From: Gyromitra esculenta
Lineage: Eukaryota > Ascomycota > Pezizomycetes > Pezizales > Discinaceae
Direction of reading: 5' to 3'
Assembly (NCBI GenBank): GCA_038503075.1
Contig: JBCAML010000012.1
Location: forward strand, 434,001-498,000
DNA length: 64,000 nucleotides
The position numbers and the translations under genes were made by a program. Of the stretch, positions 9,680 to 19,760 are shown in pieces (the first letter of the stretch is position 1; each line of letters starts with the position of its first letter). Under the pieces are notes generated by a model. The model was not told the DNA's origin. It did not search any database and saw nothing but the letters and a program-made list of their open reading frames with translations.

Positions 9680-11016
9680 ATGTCGGAATCCGCCCCCACT
9701 GCCCCTGCGTGGAGTTTCCCTTCAATGGAGCAATTCAACACGGAAATGCATACCGACCCCTTTGCGTTCTATCGCTCGTTAGAGGAACATTTCCAAATGC
9801 AGCAGGAAGATAACCAGGTCCTCGACCTTCAACTCGAGACGATGACTCAAGAGCGCAATAACGCTCAACTGATCGTAGGAAACCTCATGGCAGACCTACG
9901 AACAGCTAACGAAGAAATCACCCGCCTTCGTTCTGCCGCCTTCACTGCTCCCCCTCCAGCTCCTCCAGCCAACAACGGCGGAGGAGGCCGCTCTGAGAGG
10001 ATGCCCGACCCAGAAAAATTCGATGGGTCTCGAGAAAAGCTCCCCTGCTTTGTGCTGCAGTTGCGCTCGAAACTTTCGGTCAATGCCAACCGCTTCGCAT
10101 CAGAGAATAATATGATTCTCTACACCATTAACCGTCTCGAAGGAGCTGCTTTGGAACAGGTCCGCTTTCATGGACGGATGTTTCGTTGGTTGGTTAGATG
10201 CGTGGGTTCGTGGTTGCTATGTTCCACCGATGTTCTTTATGTTTCTTTGGGTTTCCGTTACCATGAGTCAGGTCTTTGTCATCGGAAGGATTGGAATGTA
10301 GTATATAAGCGAAGGGAATTCCCCTCTTGTTGTACTTTTCCTTCTTCTTTCCTTAAGCAACGTCTTCTATTGTCCACTCTCGTATTTCACAATACAAAAC
10401 CCAGGTTACATCTCATAATCTTTCGCTGTCGCTATTCTCAAGTCATCATAACTTGACCCGTTCGTAGAGCCTGTAGAATCTTCGCATCCACTCTTGTTGT
10501 TGGATTCCCATTCAAGTAGCACTGCTCATCTCGAGGGATACTCGAGAGCTTGACAAGAATCCCGCTCCTTGAGATCCGCCATACCGTTCTTGCTGATGGC
10601 ACCACCTCTTGGATAAACACTGCTGAACTTATTGCACACCTGGAAACCTCTTTCAGCAACCCTGACCCCCTCGGTTCCGCCCACCGTGAACTTCATCAAC
10701 TTCAACAGGGCAAACGAGACTTCTCTGCTTACCTTGATGACTTCCAACGTACCATAGGCCGCCTTAATTACGATGAAGCCGCCAAAGTTGATGCCCTCGA
10801 TCATGGAATGTCAGAGGAACTCAAAGAAGCAGTCGTCATGATCGCCGATTACCCCACGCGCTTTGCCCCTCTTTGCACTTTACTCCTCTGTTTAGACAAC
10901 CGCATTCGCGCTAGATGAGAGGAGAAATGAGGGAATACCCGCAATACCATGGAACAATTCTCTGCTCCAGCTGCCGCCCCTGCCTTCACCTCTGCCTCCT
11001 CGTTTGTCCCCGAGGG
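9680..11016 (+). pseudogene. gypsy gag remnant, interrupted by solo LTR A3
   Basis: Gag starts with ATG at 9680 and reads to 10165, where LTR A3 enters. It resumes at 10580 and becomes unreadable after a TGA at 10916-10918, with coding-like sequence up to LTR B2 at 11017. Visible features are a coiled-coil-prone segment (about residues 45-85), a Pro-rich linker, the MPDPEKFDG motif that opens the capsid-like domain of many fungal gypsy gags, and LHQLQQGKRDFSAYLDDF (the retrotransposon gag core). Frame interruptions make it non-functional. Confidence 0.8.
10166..10574 (+). mobile_element. Solo LTR family A (A3) in gag
   Basis: 409 bp, TTTCATGG to CTTGAGA, flanked by a perfect 5-bp duplication TCCGC (10161-10165 and 10575-10579). 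The gag sequence continues across it, which fixes both ends of the LTR unambiguously. Confidence 0.9.
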
Positions 11017-11422
11017 TTTCACAGATTAAGGATCGGGTATAGGGTTAGGTTTCGGTTCGACGGTTGTTATGGATTTTGGGTTGTTGTATAATGTCATTGT
11101 ATTTTGGTTGTTATCGGTTATCGGTTTGTTGGGAAAAGCGTGATATTTAAATGATGGATTTTGTTCGTTCTTTGTCTTCTTCCTCTCTCTTTAAGCAACG
11201 TTCTCGTTACTTTCTGCTGTACCTGTTAGAATAACAATCTCAGTTCCACCTCAAAACCCTCACTGTCGCTGTCTACTTCGCTGCCTCTATCTCGCCTTGA
11301 GATAGACCCCTCGTAGAACTTGTAGAAATACTGCACTCTTTGAACGTGTTGTTACCTCGATTAAGTAGCACTGCTCACCTTTGGGGATACTGAAGGGCTT
11401 AACGAGGGACTCAACCGTGAGA
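11017..11422 (+). mobile_element. Solo LTR family B (B2) between gag and zinc knuckle
   Basis: 406 bp, TTTCACAG to ACCGTGAGA. Flanks are GAGGG (11012-11016) and GGGGG (11423-11427), a 5-bp duplication with one change. Confidence 0.8.
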
Positions 11423-13643
11423 GGGGGACTCGCCCCTATGGATTTGTCATTTGGCCGCATTTTTGTTTTTCGCCCTGCTCCAGACCAATGATACGTCCAA
11501 GTCAATGGACGTAGGAAATTGTCCCCTGAAGAAAAATCCTGGAGACAAAACAATAACCGTTGCCTTTTCTGCGCTGGCGAAGGCCATATATTTTCTAACT
11601 GTCCTTCTGCCAATAAACGCCCAGCCATGCGAGGCGCCCTCACCAATTCCACCGCTGCCGCCGCCCCTCCCGCTTCCTCGCTTCCTCCTCCTCCCTTACC
11701 ACCACAGTTTTTTGCCCTTGAGGCAGCAGGCTCTTCAAACGAGTCTTTAAACTAGTTCTACCAGAGTCGCATAGTGACCCTGCTCTGGTTCATTCTTCTT
11801 CTTTGTCTGCGTTTTCAATTTCTGGGTTTTCGGTGTCTGATATGTGTGTGGAGGAAAAATTGGATGGGGAACATTTTGTAGTTTCATGTAGCCTTTCCCA
11901 CCAAAATAAAGTTATAAAACACACGCACTTTTAGACACCGGAGCCTCAGGGTTCGCTCTCATTGATGAAGAATTCATGCGTCACCACTCTCTCCCTCTAT
12001 CTCCCCTCAAAATACCTCGCCAACTGGAAGTTATTGATGGACGAACAATTGCATCGGGGATATTACTAACCTTTGTCTCGTGGAACTTGCTATCCAGCAA
12101 CATCAAGAGAAAGCCCCTTTTTTCGTAACCAAGCTAGGCCATTACCCCCTGGTACTTGGTATTCCTTGGATGAACCTTCACGATGTCCACCTAAAATTCG
12201 CCAACAAAAGCATTGAATTTAATTCTAAATTCTGCACCACCCACTGCGCTCCACAACAACCTAGTGTCTCTGTCGATGCGATTCCTTCCCCAGCTAAGCT
12301 CAATGCCTCTTTCATCGGTGCTGCGAGCTTTCGCATGCTCGCCAGAAAGAAGGGTATTCAGGTCTACTCAATGTCTCTCTATGAAATAAACAAAGTTCTC
12401 GATAGTAAGACTACAGAAGAGGATTGGAGACAAAGGATACCTGCCGAATACCATGGATATCTGGACATGTTTGATAAAGCCAAAGCCCAAGGACTCCCCC
12501 TTCGACGTTCCTACGACCATTGGATCACCCTCCAAGAAGGCAAAGAACCCCCTTTCGGCCCCCTCTACGGCATGTCACAAGATGAACTTCTGGTTCTCAA
12601 GAAATATATCGAAGACAACCTAGAAAAGGGCTTTATCCACGCCAGCTCTTCCCCCGCCGGTTCCCCCGTCCTCTTCACCACTAAACCTGATGGCTCCCTA
12701 CGCCTTTGTGTTGACTATCCTGGTCTTAATGCTCTTACAGTTAAGGACCGATATACATTCCCTCTAGTCAAAGAAACTCTGGACCGTCTAGCAAAAGCTC
12801 AGTGGTACTCAAAGCTCGACCTCCGTGATGGCTTTCAGCAAATTCGCATCGCTGAAGGAGAAGAATGGAAAACAGCTTTCCGAACTCGATACGGTCTCTA
12901 CAAGTATATGGTAATGCCATTTGGCCTTACCAATGCCCCTGGTACTTTTCAACCGTTTGTCAATGACTCCCTTCGCAAGTTTTTGGATCTCTTCTGTACA
13001 GCGTACCTGGATGATATCCTTATCTACAGCGATACCCTCTCTGAACACAAGATACACGTCAAACAGGTCCTAGATGCCCTTAAAGCCAATGACATACTCC
13101 TTAAGCCAGAAAAATGCGAATTCCACGTACAATCCATCAAGTACCTCGGTCTTATCCTTACCCCTGAAGGTATCAAGATGAACGAGGATAAACTCAAAGT
13201 TGTCTGAGAATGGAACCGTCCTAAATGCATTAAAGACGTTAAAGCTTTCCTTGGGTTTGCCAATTTTTATAGACGGTTTATCTTCAGCTTTTCCCGCCTC
13301 GCTGCCCCCTTTACCGCCTTCACAAAAAAAGTTACTATCTTCGAGTGGACTGTTGAAGCGGAACTTGCCTTCAAAGCACTTAAAGACGCATTCACCAAAG
13401 CCCCAGTTCTCATTCACTTCGATCCAAAAAAGAAGATTTTCGTTGAAAGTGATGCTTCCGATTTTGTTTCTGGTGGCGTTCTTTCCCAGCTAGATGATAA
13501 TGGCGTCCTCCATCCTGTAGCCTTCTTCTCGAAGAAACACTCACCGGCAGAGTGCAACTACGAGATATATGACAAAGAACTCCTGGCCATCATTCGCTGC
13601 TTTGAAGAATGGAGACCAGAATTCGAAGGTTCCGAATTACCCA
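11423..13643 (+). pseudogene. gypsy zinc knuckle, protease, RT and partial RNase H remnant
   Basis: A CCHC knuckle (CLFCAGEGHIFSNC) is readable near 11555-11595. The protease motif LDTGAS is at 11931-11948. The long frame 12080-13207 carries RT: PAGSPVLFTTKPDGSLR, FGLTNAPGTFQ and YLDD at 13004-13015. A TGA at 13205-13207 interrupts the sequence exactly where the [20 protein letters not shown] segment should continue. The same frame stays open after it through the connection domain and RNase H ([13 protein letters not shown]) to 13643. Protease and RT are in different frames. Integrase and chromodomain are absent. Confidence 0.85.
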
Positions 13644-14372
13644 TGTTATACCTGTTGGTAGTTTAGTTGGTTATGACTTGAGTTTGCTTATGATGCACAT
13701 ATATGGACTAGCGTTCAATCCCCGGCTATGTCGGTTATTATTAATCTTGGTTGATTATTAATAAGATTCAGATTGGATGTTTGGTTTCTTTGTGTTATCA
13801 ATGGCCGACTCTTTCGATCGACACTTCCCCAATTCGCTTATATGTTGCGTCGCCGGTTAATTCCGACAATCACGCCATATGATAATGAGAGGGGTAGGAG
13901 CGAAGGAAAGCGTTTCAGGGTCTATGGGATTTCTCCATGTTAGTTCATGTTATTATATAGCCTTTGTATTCAACGCTTGACTACTATAAGTAGTCCAGTG
14001 TTCTACCGTTGAGAAGGGTCTTCTTCCTGATCATTAGCGACGAAGAACGAGCCTTATCAATATTATATTGTTTCTAGCAAAATTACTTCCGTGCAATTTA
14101 CTCTTTTACTTGTGAATTACTTTTATCTCGCTTAGCAAGGCCTTGGCCCTTCAGCGTTAGTTATTAAAACCTTACTATTGGAAGTTCTTCACGGAACTTT
14201 GCTCGATCCCTACTTTGAACCCTACGGTTATCTTTTAGCGGTTCATAAGAAGCAGTTAGGACTTGCGCCTGTGTATTGTGTTGCAGATAGCAACCAGGCA
14301 GGTTATAGCGTCTAGATTGTTATCTAAAGCTTCTTGGAGATTTCCTGTGCGGTAAGAAGTACCTGTCTTACA
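13644..14372 (+). mobile_element. Element family C copy (C2), 729 bp
   Basis: It starts TGTTATACC and ends GTCTTACA like C1, with the same tRNA-like head and a shorter 3' half. It interrupts gypsy pol after codons for ELP. Its right neighbour at 14373 is another family C copy in reverse (C3). The flanks do not form a duplication, suggesting a rearrangement. Confidence 0.75.
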
Positions 14373-14542
14373 CATGAACTAACATGGAAAAATCCCATAG
14401 ACCCTGAAAACGCCTTCCTTCGCTCCTACCCCTCTCATTATCGTATGGTGTGATTGTCAGAATTAACCGGCGACGCTGTAATGGATCTACAATACCGTTA
14501 CCTGCAGTGAAGCATAATAGTACCGGGCAAGCAGAGAGGTAG

Positions 14543-14953
14543 TCTCAAGGGGCGAGGTTTTCCATCAAGCTCTCAGGTATCCCCCGAGATGAGCAGTGCT
14601 GCTTGAGTGGAAAACTAAGCGACAAGAGTATTCACGGAGTTCCACAGGCTCTACGAGTGGTTCAAGTAAAGAGGACTTGAAGACGGCAACAGCGAGAGGT
14701 TATGAGATATAACCAAGGTTTGTATTGTAAAATACAAGAGTGTACGATAGAAGACGTTGCTTAAAGAAAGAAGAAGAAAAAGTACAACAAGAGGGGAAAT
14801 CCCTTCGCTTATATACTCAAGATCCACCTCTCTGATGACAAACGTATGACTCATTGTAAAGAAAACCAAGGGAAACATATCGAAAGAATCAACAAAGTAA
14901 CATAACCAAACACCTATACCGCGAACCGAACAACTTAACAACCATCCATGAAA
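14543..14953 (-). mobile_element. Solo LTR family A (A4) in E3, reverse
   Basis: 411 bp, reading TTTCATGG to CCTTGAGA on the minus strand, with a perfect duplication GGTAG (14538-14542 and 14954-14958). Confidence 0.88.
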
Positions 14954-15588
14954 GGTAGTAAGGATCAGCATGAGTGGTGTAGCTACCACATGTTAGAGGA
15001 TACCTGCTACCCTGCTGTTCTGATGGAGTGGAACCAGCGAAAATAATATTAGCTGACAAGCCAATGATATATCTCCGGTGATACCAAACACAGGAAGCTC
15101 CTGTGGTGGCATTCCCAACCCTTCTGTGCATATACTAGTGGCCCAGAGCCACTGGTGCGGCAATAGGGAATCTATTAAGTGCAGGACACCCCACATGCAA
15201 CAGTAGACTGATCAGCGCCGATTCCTGCATCCAGCATAGGCATGGCATGCAGCTGGCGGATCTAGAAAGTCTAACTGGACAGAACAACCGAGGAGTGCCG
15301 GAGAGTGCCGAAGTGATCATTAGCTGAATCCTGAGGTGCCCCCGCCCGCAATATCTTGGCATGTTCTCAGGGTCTCGACAGGCCCCCAGCAGAGTAGAAC
15401 AGAAAGAGGACGGTGAGTCAGCAGCACTATAAAGATAGTGCATGACCCCGCCACCTGTTGCTCTTCTTCCCAGTCTCATCAGACAGAATACTACCGAGTA
15501 GAGCCCTTAAGATTATTGAGTACTTTGCACGAAAATACTCTTAACATCTCAACCTGATTTAGTATTTGCAAAGGCCGTATTCCTATAC

Positions 15589-16009
15589 TCTCACGATTGA
15601 GCTTCGAGTTAAGCCCTTCAGTATCCCTGAAGGTGAGCAGTACTACTTAATCATAGCTACAACACGTTCAAAGAGTGCAGCGTTTCTACAAGTTCTACAA
15701 GAGGTCTATCTCAAGGCGAGATAAGTGCAGCGGGGTGGGCAGCGACAGCAAGGGTTCTGAGGGAGAACCGAGGTAGTATTTTGACAGTTACAAGAGAAGG
15801 TAAACGAGAACGTTGCTTAAGGAAAGAAGAAGAAAGAATACAAAGACGACTAAAATCCTCCACTTAAATACCCCGCTTTCCCGTAACACAAGCCAACAAC
15901 CCGACAACAACCGAAACGTAACTGAACAACAAAGCCATTATATCCAAGGAAATTCTCCGTAAACACCAGTACCTTCGTCCTAACCCATTACCCGGTTCCA
16001 TCCGTGAAA
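15589..16009 (-). mobile_element. Solo LTR family B (B3) in E3, reverse
   Basis: 421 bp, bounded by TCTCACG and GTGAAA on the plus strand. The duplication is TATAC: left at 15584-15588, right copy at 16425-16429 because LTR B4 landed at its very edge. Confidence 0.82.
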
Positions 16010-16012
16010 TAT

Positions 16013-16422
16013 TCTCACAGTTGAGTCCCTCGTCAAGCCCTTCAGTATCCCTGAAGGTGAGCAGTGCTACTTAATGAGGTATCAACGCGTTCAAAGAGTG
16101 CAGCGTTTCTACAGGTTCTACAATGGGTTTTATCTCAAGGCGAGATAAGTGCAGCGAAGTGGACAGCGACAGCGAGGGTTCTGAGATAGAACCGAGATAG
16201 TATTCCGACAAATACAGAAGAAGGTAAACGAGAACGTTGCTTAAGGAAAGAAAAGAAGAAAGGTAAAACACAAGCAAAATCCACCGTTTAAATACCCCGC
16301 TTTTCTTAACAAAACCAATAACCGATAACAACCGAAAAACAATAACATTGTACAGCGACCCGCAATCCTTAACAACCATCAAACCGAAACCTAACCCTAT
16401 ACCCAATCTTTAATCCGTGAAA
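16013..16422 (-). mobile_element. Solo LTR family B (B4), inserted at the end of B3
   Basis: 410 bp with a perfect duplication AATAT (16008-16012 and 16423-16427). Inserted after B3, since it splits the right target copy of B3. Confidence 0.85.
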
Positions 16423-16601
16423 AATATACCTATTCCCACCACAGAGCAGTAGGACTACCCCCTTTACAGACGCAACATATAAGCGAATCGGGGAAGTGTC
16501 GATCGAAAGAGTCGGCCATTGATAACACAAGGAAACCAAACATCCAATCCGAATCTTATTAATAATCAATCAAGATTAATAATAACCGACATTGTCAGGA
16601 A

Positions 16602-17467
16602 TTTCACGGATTCAAATTAATAATGGGCTAGGGTTCAGTTATGTTGGTTGCGATGGAATATGGATTTCGGTATAATGTCTTTGTTGTTCAGCTAGTTTCG
16701 GTTAGGGATTATTGGAAGGAAAATTTCATGGATGGTTGTCATGTTGCAAAAACGGTTGCCTGGGAGTTCGGTTACATTCCTTTTGTTATTCGTTATGTTT
16801 CTTTGGGTTTCTATTATAATGAGTCATATGTGTGTCATCAAAGAGACGGAATGTGGATATATAAGCGAAGGGCTTTCCCCTCTTTGTAACTTTTTCTTCT
16901 TTCTTTAAGCAACATCTTCTATTGTCTCTCTACTTGTATCCTACAATACAAGTCAGGATTCTCCTAAAAACAGATCCTTCGTCACCTCCGTGATACTTCT
17001 CATACTTATCACGCCACTACATCAACATAGTTTCGCTGTCGGAGTCATCATAACTCCCCTTTACCGTAGAGCCTGTGGAACCATCGTTAAAACTCCTGTT
17101 GCCAGTTTTTGTTCAAGTAGCACTGCTCACCTTTGGGGATACCAAAGGGCTTGACGAAACCTCGCTCCTTGAGAGAAAAGCAGGGTATTTAAGTGATGGA
17201 TTTTGGTTGTTCTCGCTGTCTTCTTCTTTCTTTCCTTAAGCAATGTTCTCGTTTCACTTCTACTGTATTGTTTGAATACTACCTCGATTCTCCCTCAGAA
17301 TCCTCGCTGTCGCTGTTCACTTTCGCTACACTTATCTCGCCTTGAGATAGACCACCCGTAGAACTTGTAGAAACACTAAACTCCTCGAACGTGTAGTTAC
17401 CTCGCTTAAGTTACACTGCTCACCTTCAGAAATACTGAAGGGCTTAACGAAGAACCTAACCGTGAGA
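16602..17467 (+). mobile_element. Solo LTR family B (B5) in C3, contains nested A5
   Basis: About 410 bp of family B after removing A5, TTTCACGG to CCGTGAGA. The flanks AGGAA and GGGAA form a 5-bp duplication with one mismatch. C3 sequence continues on both sides. Confidence 0.8.
16724..17174 (+). mobile_element. Solo LTR family A (A5) nested in B5
   Basis: 451 bp, TTTCATGG to CCTTGAGA, with a perfect duplication GAAAA (16719-16723 and 17175-17179). Confidence 0.87.
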
Positions 17468-17547
17468 GGGAATTGAACGCTAGTCTATATGTGTGCATGG
17501 TAAGCGAACTCAAGTCATAATCAACTAAGCTACCAATAGGTATAACA

Positions 17548-18381
17548 CATGAGCGCACAGTTGTTATGTTTTGTTATTGTTCGTTATGTATCTTTTGGTT
17601 TCCATTATAATGAGTCATACGTTTGTCATCGAAGGGTTGTTTCATGGATAGTTGTTGTGTTGTTTGATTAGTCGTGCAGGTGTTCGGTTGTTTTGTTTTG
17701 TTGTTGTTTCGATATGCTTCCTCTGGTTTCCCTTACAATGAGTCATATGTTTGTCATCGGAGAGATGAAATATGGGTATATAAGCGAAGGGATTTCCCCT
17801 CTTGTTGTACTTCTCCTTCTTCTTTCTTTAAGCAATGTCTTCTGCAATACACTCTTTGTATCTTCACAATACAAAACTCGGTTGCATCTCGCAAACCTTA
17901 TGCTGTTGCCGCCTTCAAGTCCTCTTTACCTCAACAACTCGTAGAGCCTGTGGAATTCCCGTAAACACTCTCACCCCTAAGTTTTCTGTTCAAGTAGCAT
18001 TGCTCATCTTGGGGGATACCTGAGAGCTTGACGGAAAACCTCACTCCTTGAGAGGTTGGAATATGGATATATAAGCGAAGGGTTTTCCCCTCTTGTTGTA
18101 CTTTTCCTTCTTCTCTCTTTAAGCAACGTCTTCTATTGTCACTTCCTTGTATCCTACAATACAAGCCTAGATTCCAGTAGTCTATACATCGCCGTGATCC
18201 GGACTCCCTCGGTATCATACCAATACTTCTCCCTCCGTATCATTATCAGAGTTGCCTTAACTCTTTGCCGCCGTAAAGCCTGTGGAAATATCGCTTAAAC
18301 TCCTGTCACTTGTTTTTGTTCAAGTAGCACTGCTCACCTTTGGGGATACCAAAGGGCTTGACGAAACCTCGCTCCTTGAGA
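17548..18381 (+). mobile_element. LTR family A (A6), 5'-truncated, possible 3' LTR of the gypsy element
   Basis: Family A sequence lacking roughly the first 45 bp (cut by element C3) and ending CTCCTTGAGA at 18381. It contains nested A7. Position and orientation fit the 3' LTR of the gypsy element starting at 8527, but the expected duplication (CCCTC left, TGTGG right) does not match, so this is inference. Confidence 0.55.
17640..18053 (+). mobile_element. Solo LTR family A (A7) nested in A6
   Basis: 414 bp, TTTCATGG to CCTTGAGA, perfect duplication GGTTG (17635-17639 and 18054-18058). Confidence 0.88.
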
Positions 18382-18472
18382 TGTGGAGGTCGAGGCAGAG
18401 TTTTATGGGGAAGAAGAAAGTGATGTAACAGCTGATAATAGTGGGACAGAGCATGATTCTGATAGTGAATAA
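18382..18472 (+). pseudogene. Acidic C-terminal coding remnant right of the transposon nest
   Basis: Directly after LTR A6 an open frame encodes about 29 acidic residues (VEVEAEFYGEEESDVTAD, then GTEHDSDSE) and a TAA at 18470-18472. The Asp/Glu/Ser composition is that of a genuine protein tail rather than spacer. It could be the 3' end of the Clr5-domain gene whose 5' end is at 6327, which would make the whole 12-kb nest an insertion into one gene. This is not proven: the nest has rearranged and no duplication links the two sides. Confidence 0.35.
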
Positions 18473-19760
18473 AGCTCAAATTTTGGAGGAATAGGATGAC
18501 CTAGAATATATTAAGTTACTATGTGAGAGATATTTCTCTAGACACAATTAATCCATTTACTGAGGCCACTAGCAGAGCGAAATTATTTTCATACATCTCT
18601 TTATTTGTGGGCGCGCATTGTGTGTTGCGCTGTGAGCTCGGTTGCTGCCAAATCGCAGATTAGACTTTGGTAGCTACGTGCCCCGTACTAATAACACAAA
18701 AACTTTTAGGAGAAAATTTGCACTAACACCAGATTTTGCCAAAAACACGAACACGTCTTATGCTAGGTGAAATATAGGGTATACGCATGACCATCACGAG
18801 CAGGATATTCCCTGGATATAACTAGCTTGGGTGGGTTAGACGGAGCACTGAATTACTGGTCAATTAGGGAGAATAACACACGGCTACAAGCCTAAATGTT
18901 CGTACACAAAGCAGAGCCACTGCTAATCCGTGGTTATTCATTAGTTACGCCTACTACTATAACTAATATAATGCTGTGTAGCTATACTTATTTATATTGA
19001 TCCCAAGTAGGCTAATGCACTTACGCATCCTTATTAATCCGTGGCCCATTGCATCAATTTTACCAGATTCGCGCAATCGGAAAGATCGGACCTAGAGTTT
19101 AAAATAGAGTATTTTAAATGATTTATGGATTATCTATCATCATTTTTGTAAATTAATTACGAGTCCCTATCATCCACGACAATGAGAGTTCTCTGTGAGC
19201 GAGTACCATGGGGCACTACAAAAAATCGATAAACAGCCTAGCGTCGAGTGCTCTACCTACCCTCACCCAGTGACATGATTTCACAAATGAATACAACACC
19301 CGAAACAAATTATCCAAGCCCATAAATCAACATAGTTTTCGCTACCTGGTTTTCTCTCCTCTTGGGTGAGTTTTCATCCTCTAGTTAGTCTTAGTACTAC
19401 GGTTCAGATACCATGACTAGACAGGAGAACAGACCGTTTGGGGCTTTCATGCCAAGATGTCTGCAGGAGTTATTCCTTGTTGCGTACGCTACAGTCGCCC
19501 TGTATTCACTGAATCTGATTTTCGCAGTGCTAGCTCGGCTCATAAGCCAGACAAATTTTACCTGCTAAGGAAATAATTGAAAGAAAAACAGCCTATTTCA
19601 CACCCACCAGGACAAAAAGAAACCAAGAACCACATCAAAGAATTGATTGTGTAGGGGTAGAGAGATATGTTTATGTACTAGTAGTGTAGTGGAGAACGAA
19701 GTGGTACGATAAAAGCAATAGTTTTAAGGGTAGAGTGAGGCAAAGTGAAACCAAAAGTTT
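18473..19760. other. Intergenic, no gene seen
   Basis: AT-rich spacer between the transposon nest and the MDM31-like gene. No open frame with features and no LTR fragment recognised. Confidence 0.5.

Larger units (their letters stand above)
9393..13643 (+). mobile_element. Degenerate Ty3/gypsy retrotransposon, internal region (leader, gag, pol), truncated
   Basis: This is the internal part of a chromovirus-like fungal gypsy element downstream of LTR A1. In order it holds a leader with a tRNA-like sequence, gag (with solo LTR A3 inside), solo LTR B2, a CCHC zinc knuckle, an aspartic protease (DTGAS), reverse transcriptase (YLDD) and the start of RNase H (ESDASD). At 13643 it is cut off by element C2. 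No integrase, polypurine tract or intact 3' LTR follows. Stops and insertions show it is dead. Confidence 0.85.
14476..16469. mobile_element. TIR transposon E3 (non-coding, about 0.74 kb without nested LTRs)
   Basis: It is bounded by CTGTAATGG at the left and CCTTTACAG at the right (inverted CTGTAA(A/T)GG). It is inserted in element C3 with a 3-bp duplication ACG (14473-14475 and 16470-16472). Copies C1 and C2 keep the uninterrupted site. Three solo LTRs (A4, B3, B4) sit inside it. The unique parts (14476-14537, 14959-15583, 16430-16469) have no recognisable transposase, so it is non-autonomous. The superfamily is not determined; a 3-bp duplication is typical of CACTA or Harbinger groups, but the termini do not clearly match either. 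Confidence 0.65.
14373..17547 (-). mobile_element. Element family C copy (C3), reverse, split by later insertions
   Basis: Read on the minus strand, the C head begins at 17547 (TGTTATACC) and runs to 17468. It resumes at 16601-16470 after LTR B5, and again at 14475-14373 after the TIR element E3. It then stops at CCATGTTAGTTCATG, where it abuts the end of C2. Its 3' half is missing. The order of insertions can be read from the target-site duplications. Confidence 0.75.

Noticed and set aside
8527..18381. Family A and B copies as DNA MITEs rather than LTRs
   Set aside because: Possible in principle, but length (about 410-450 bp), TATA-like promoter and start-like segments, 5-bp duplications, and position of A1 directly before gypsy gag favour LTRs.
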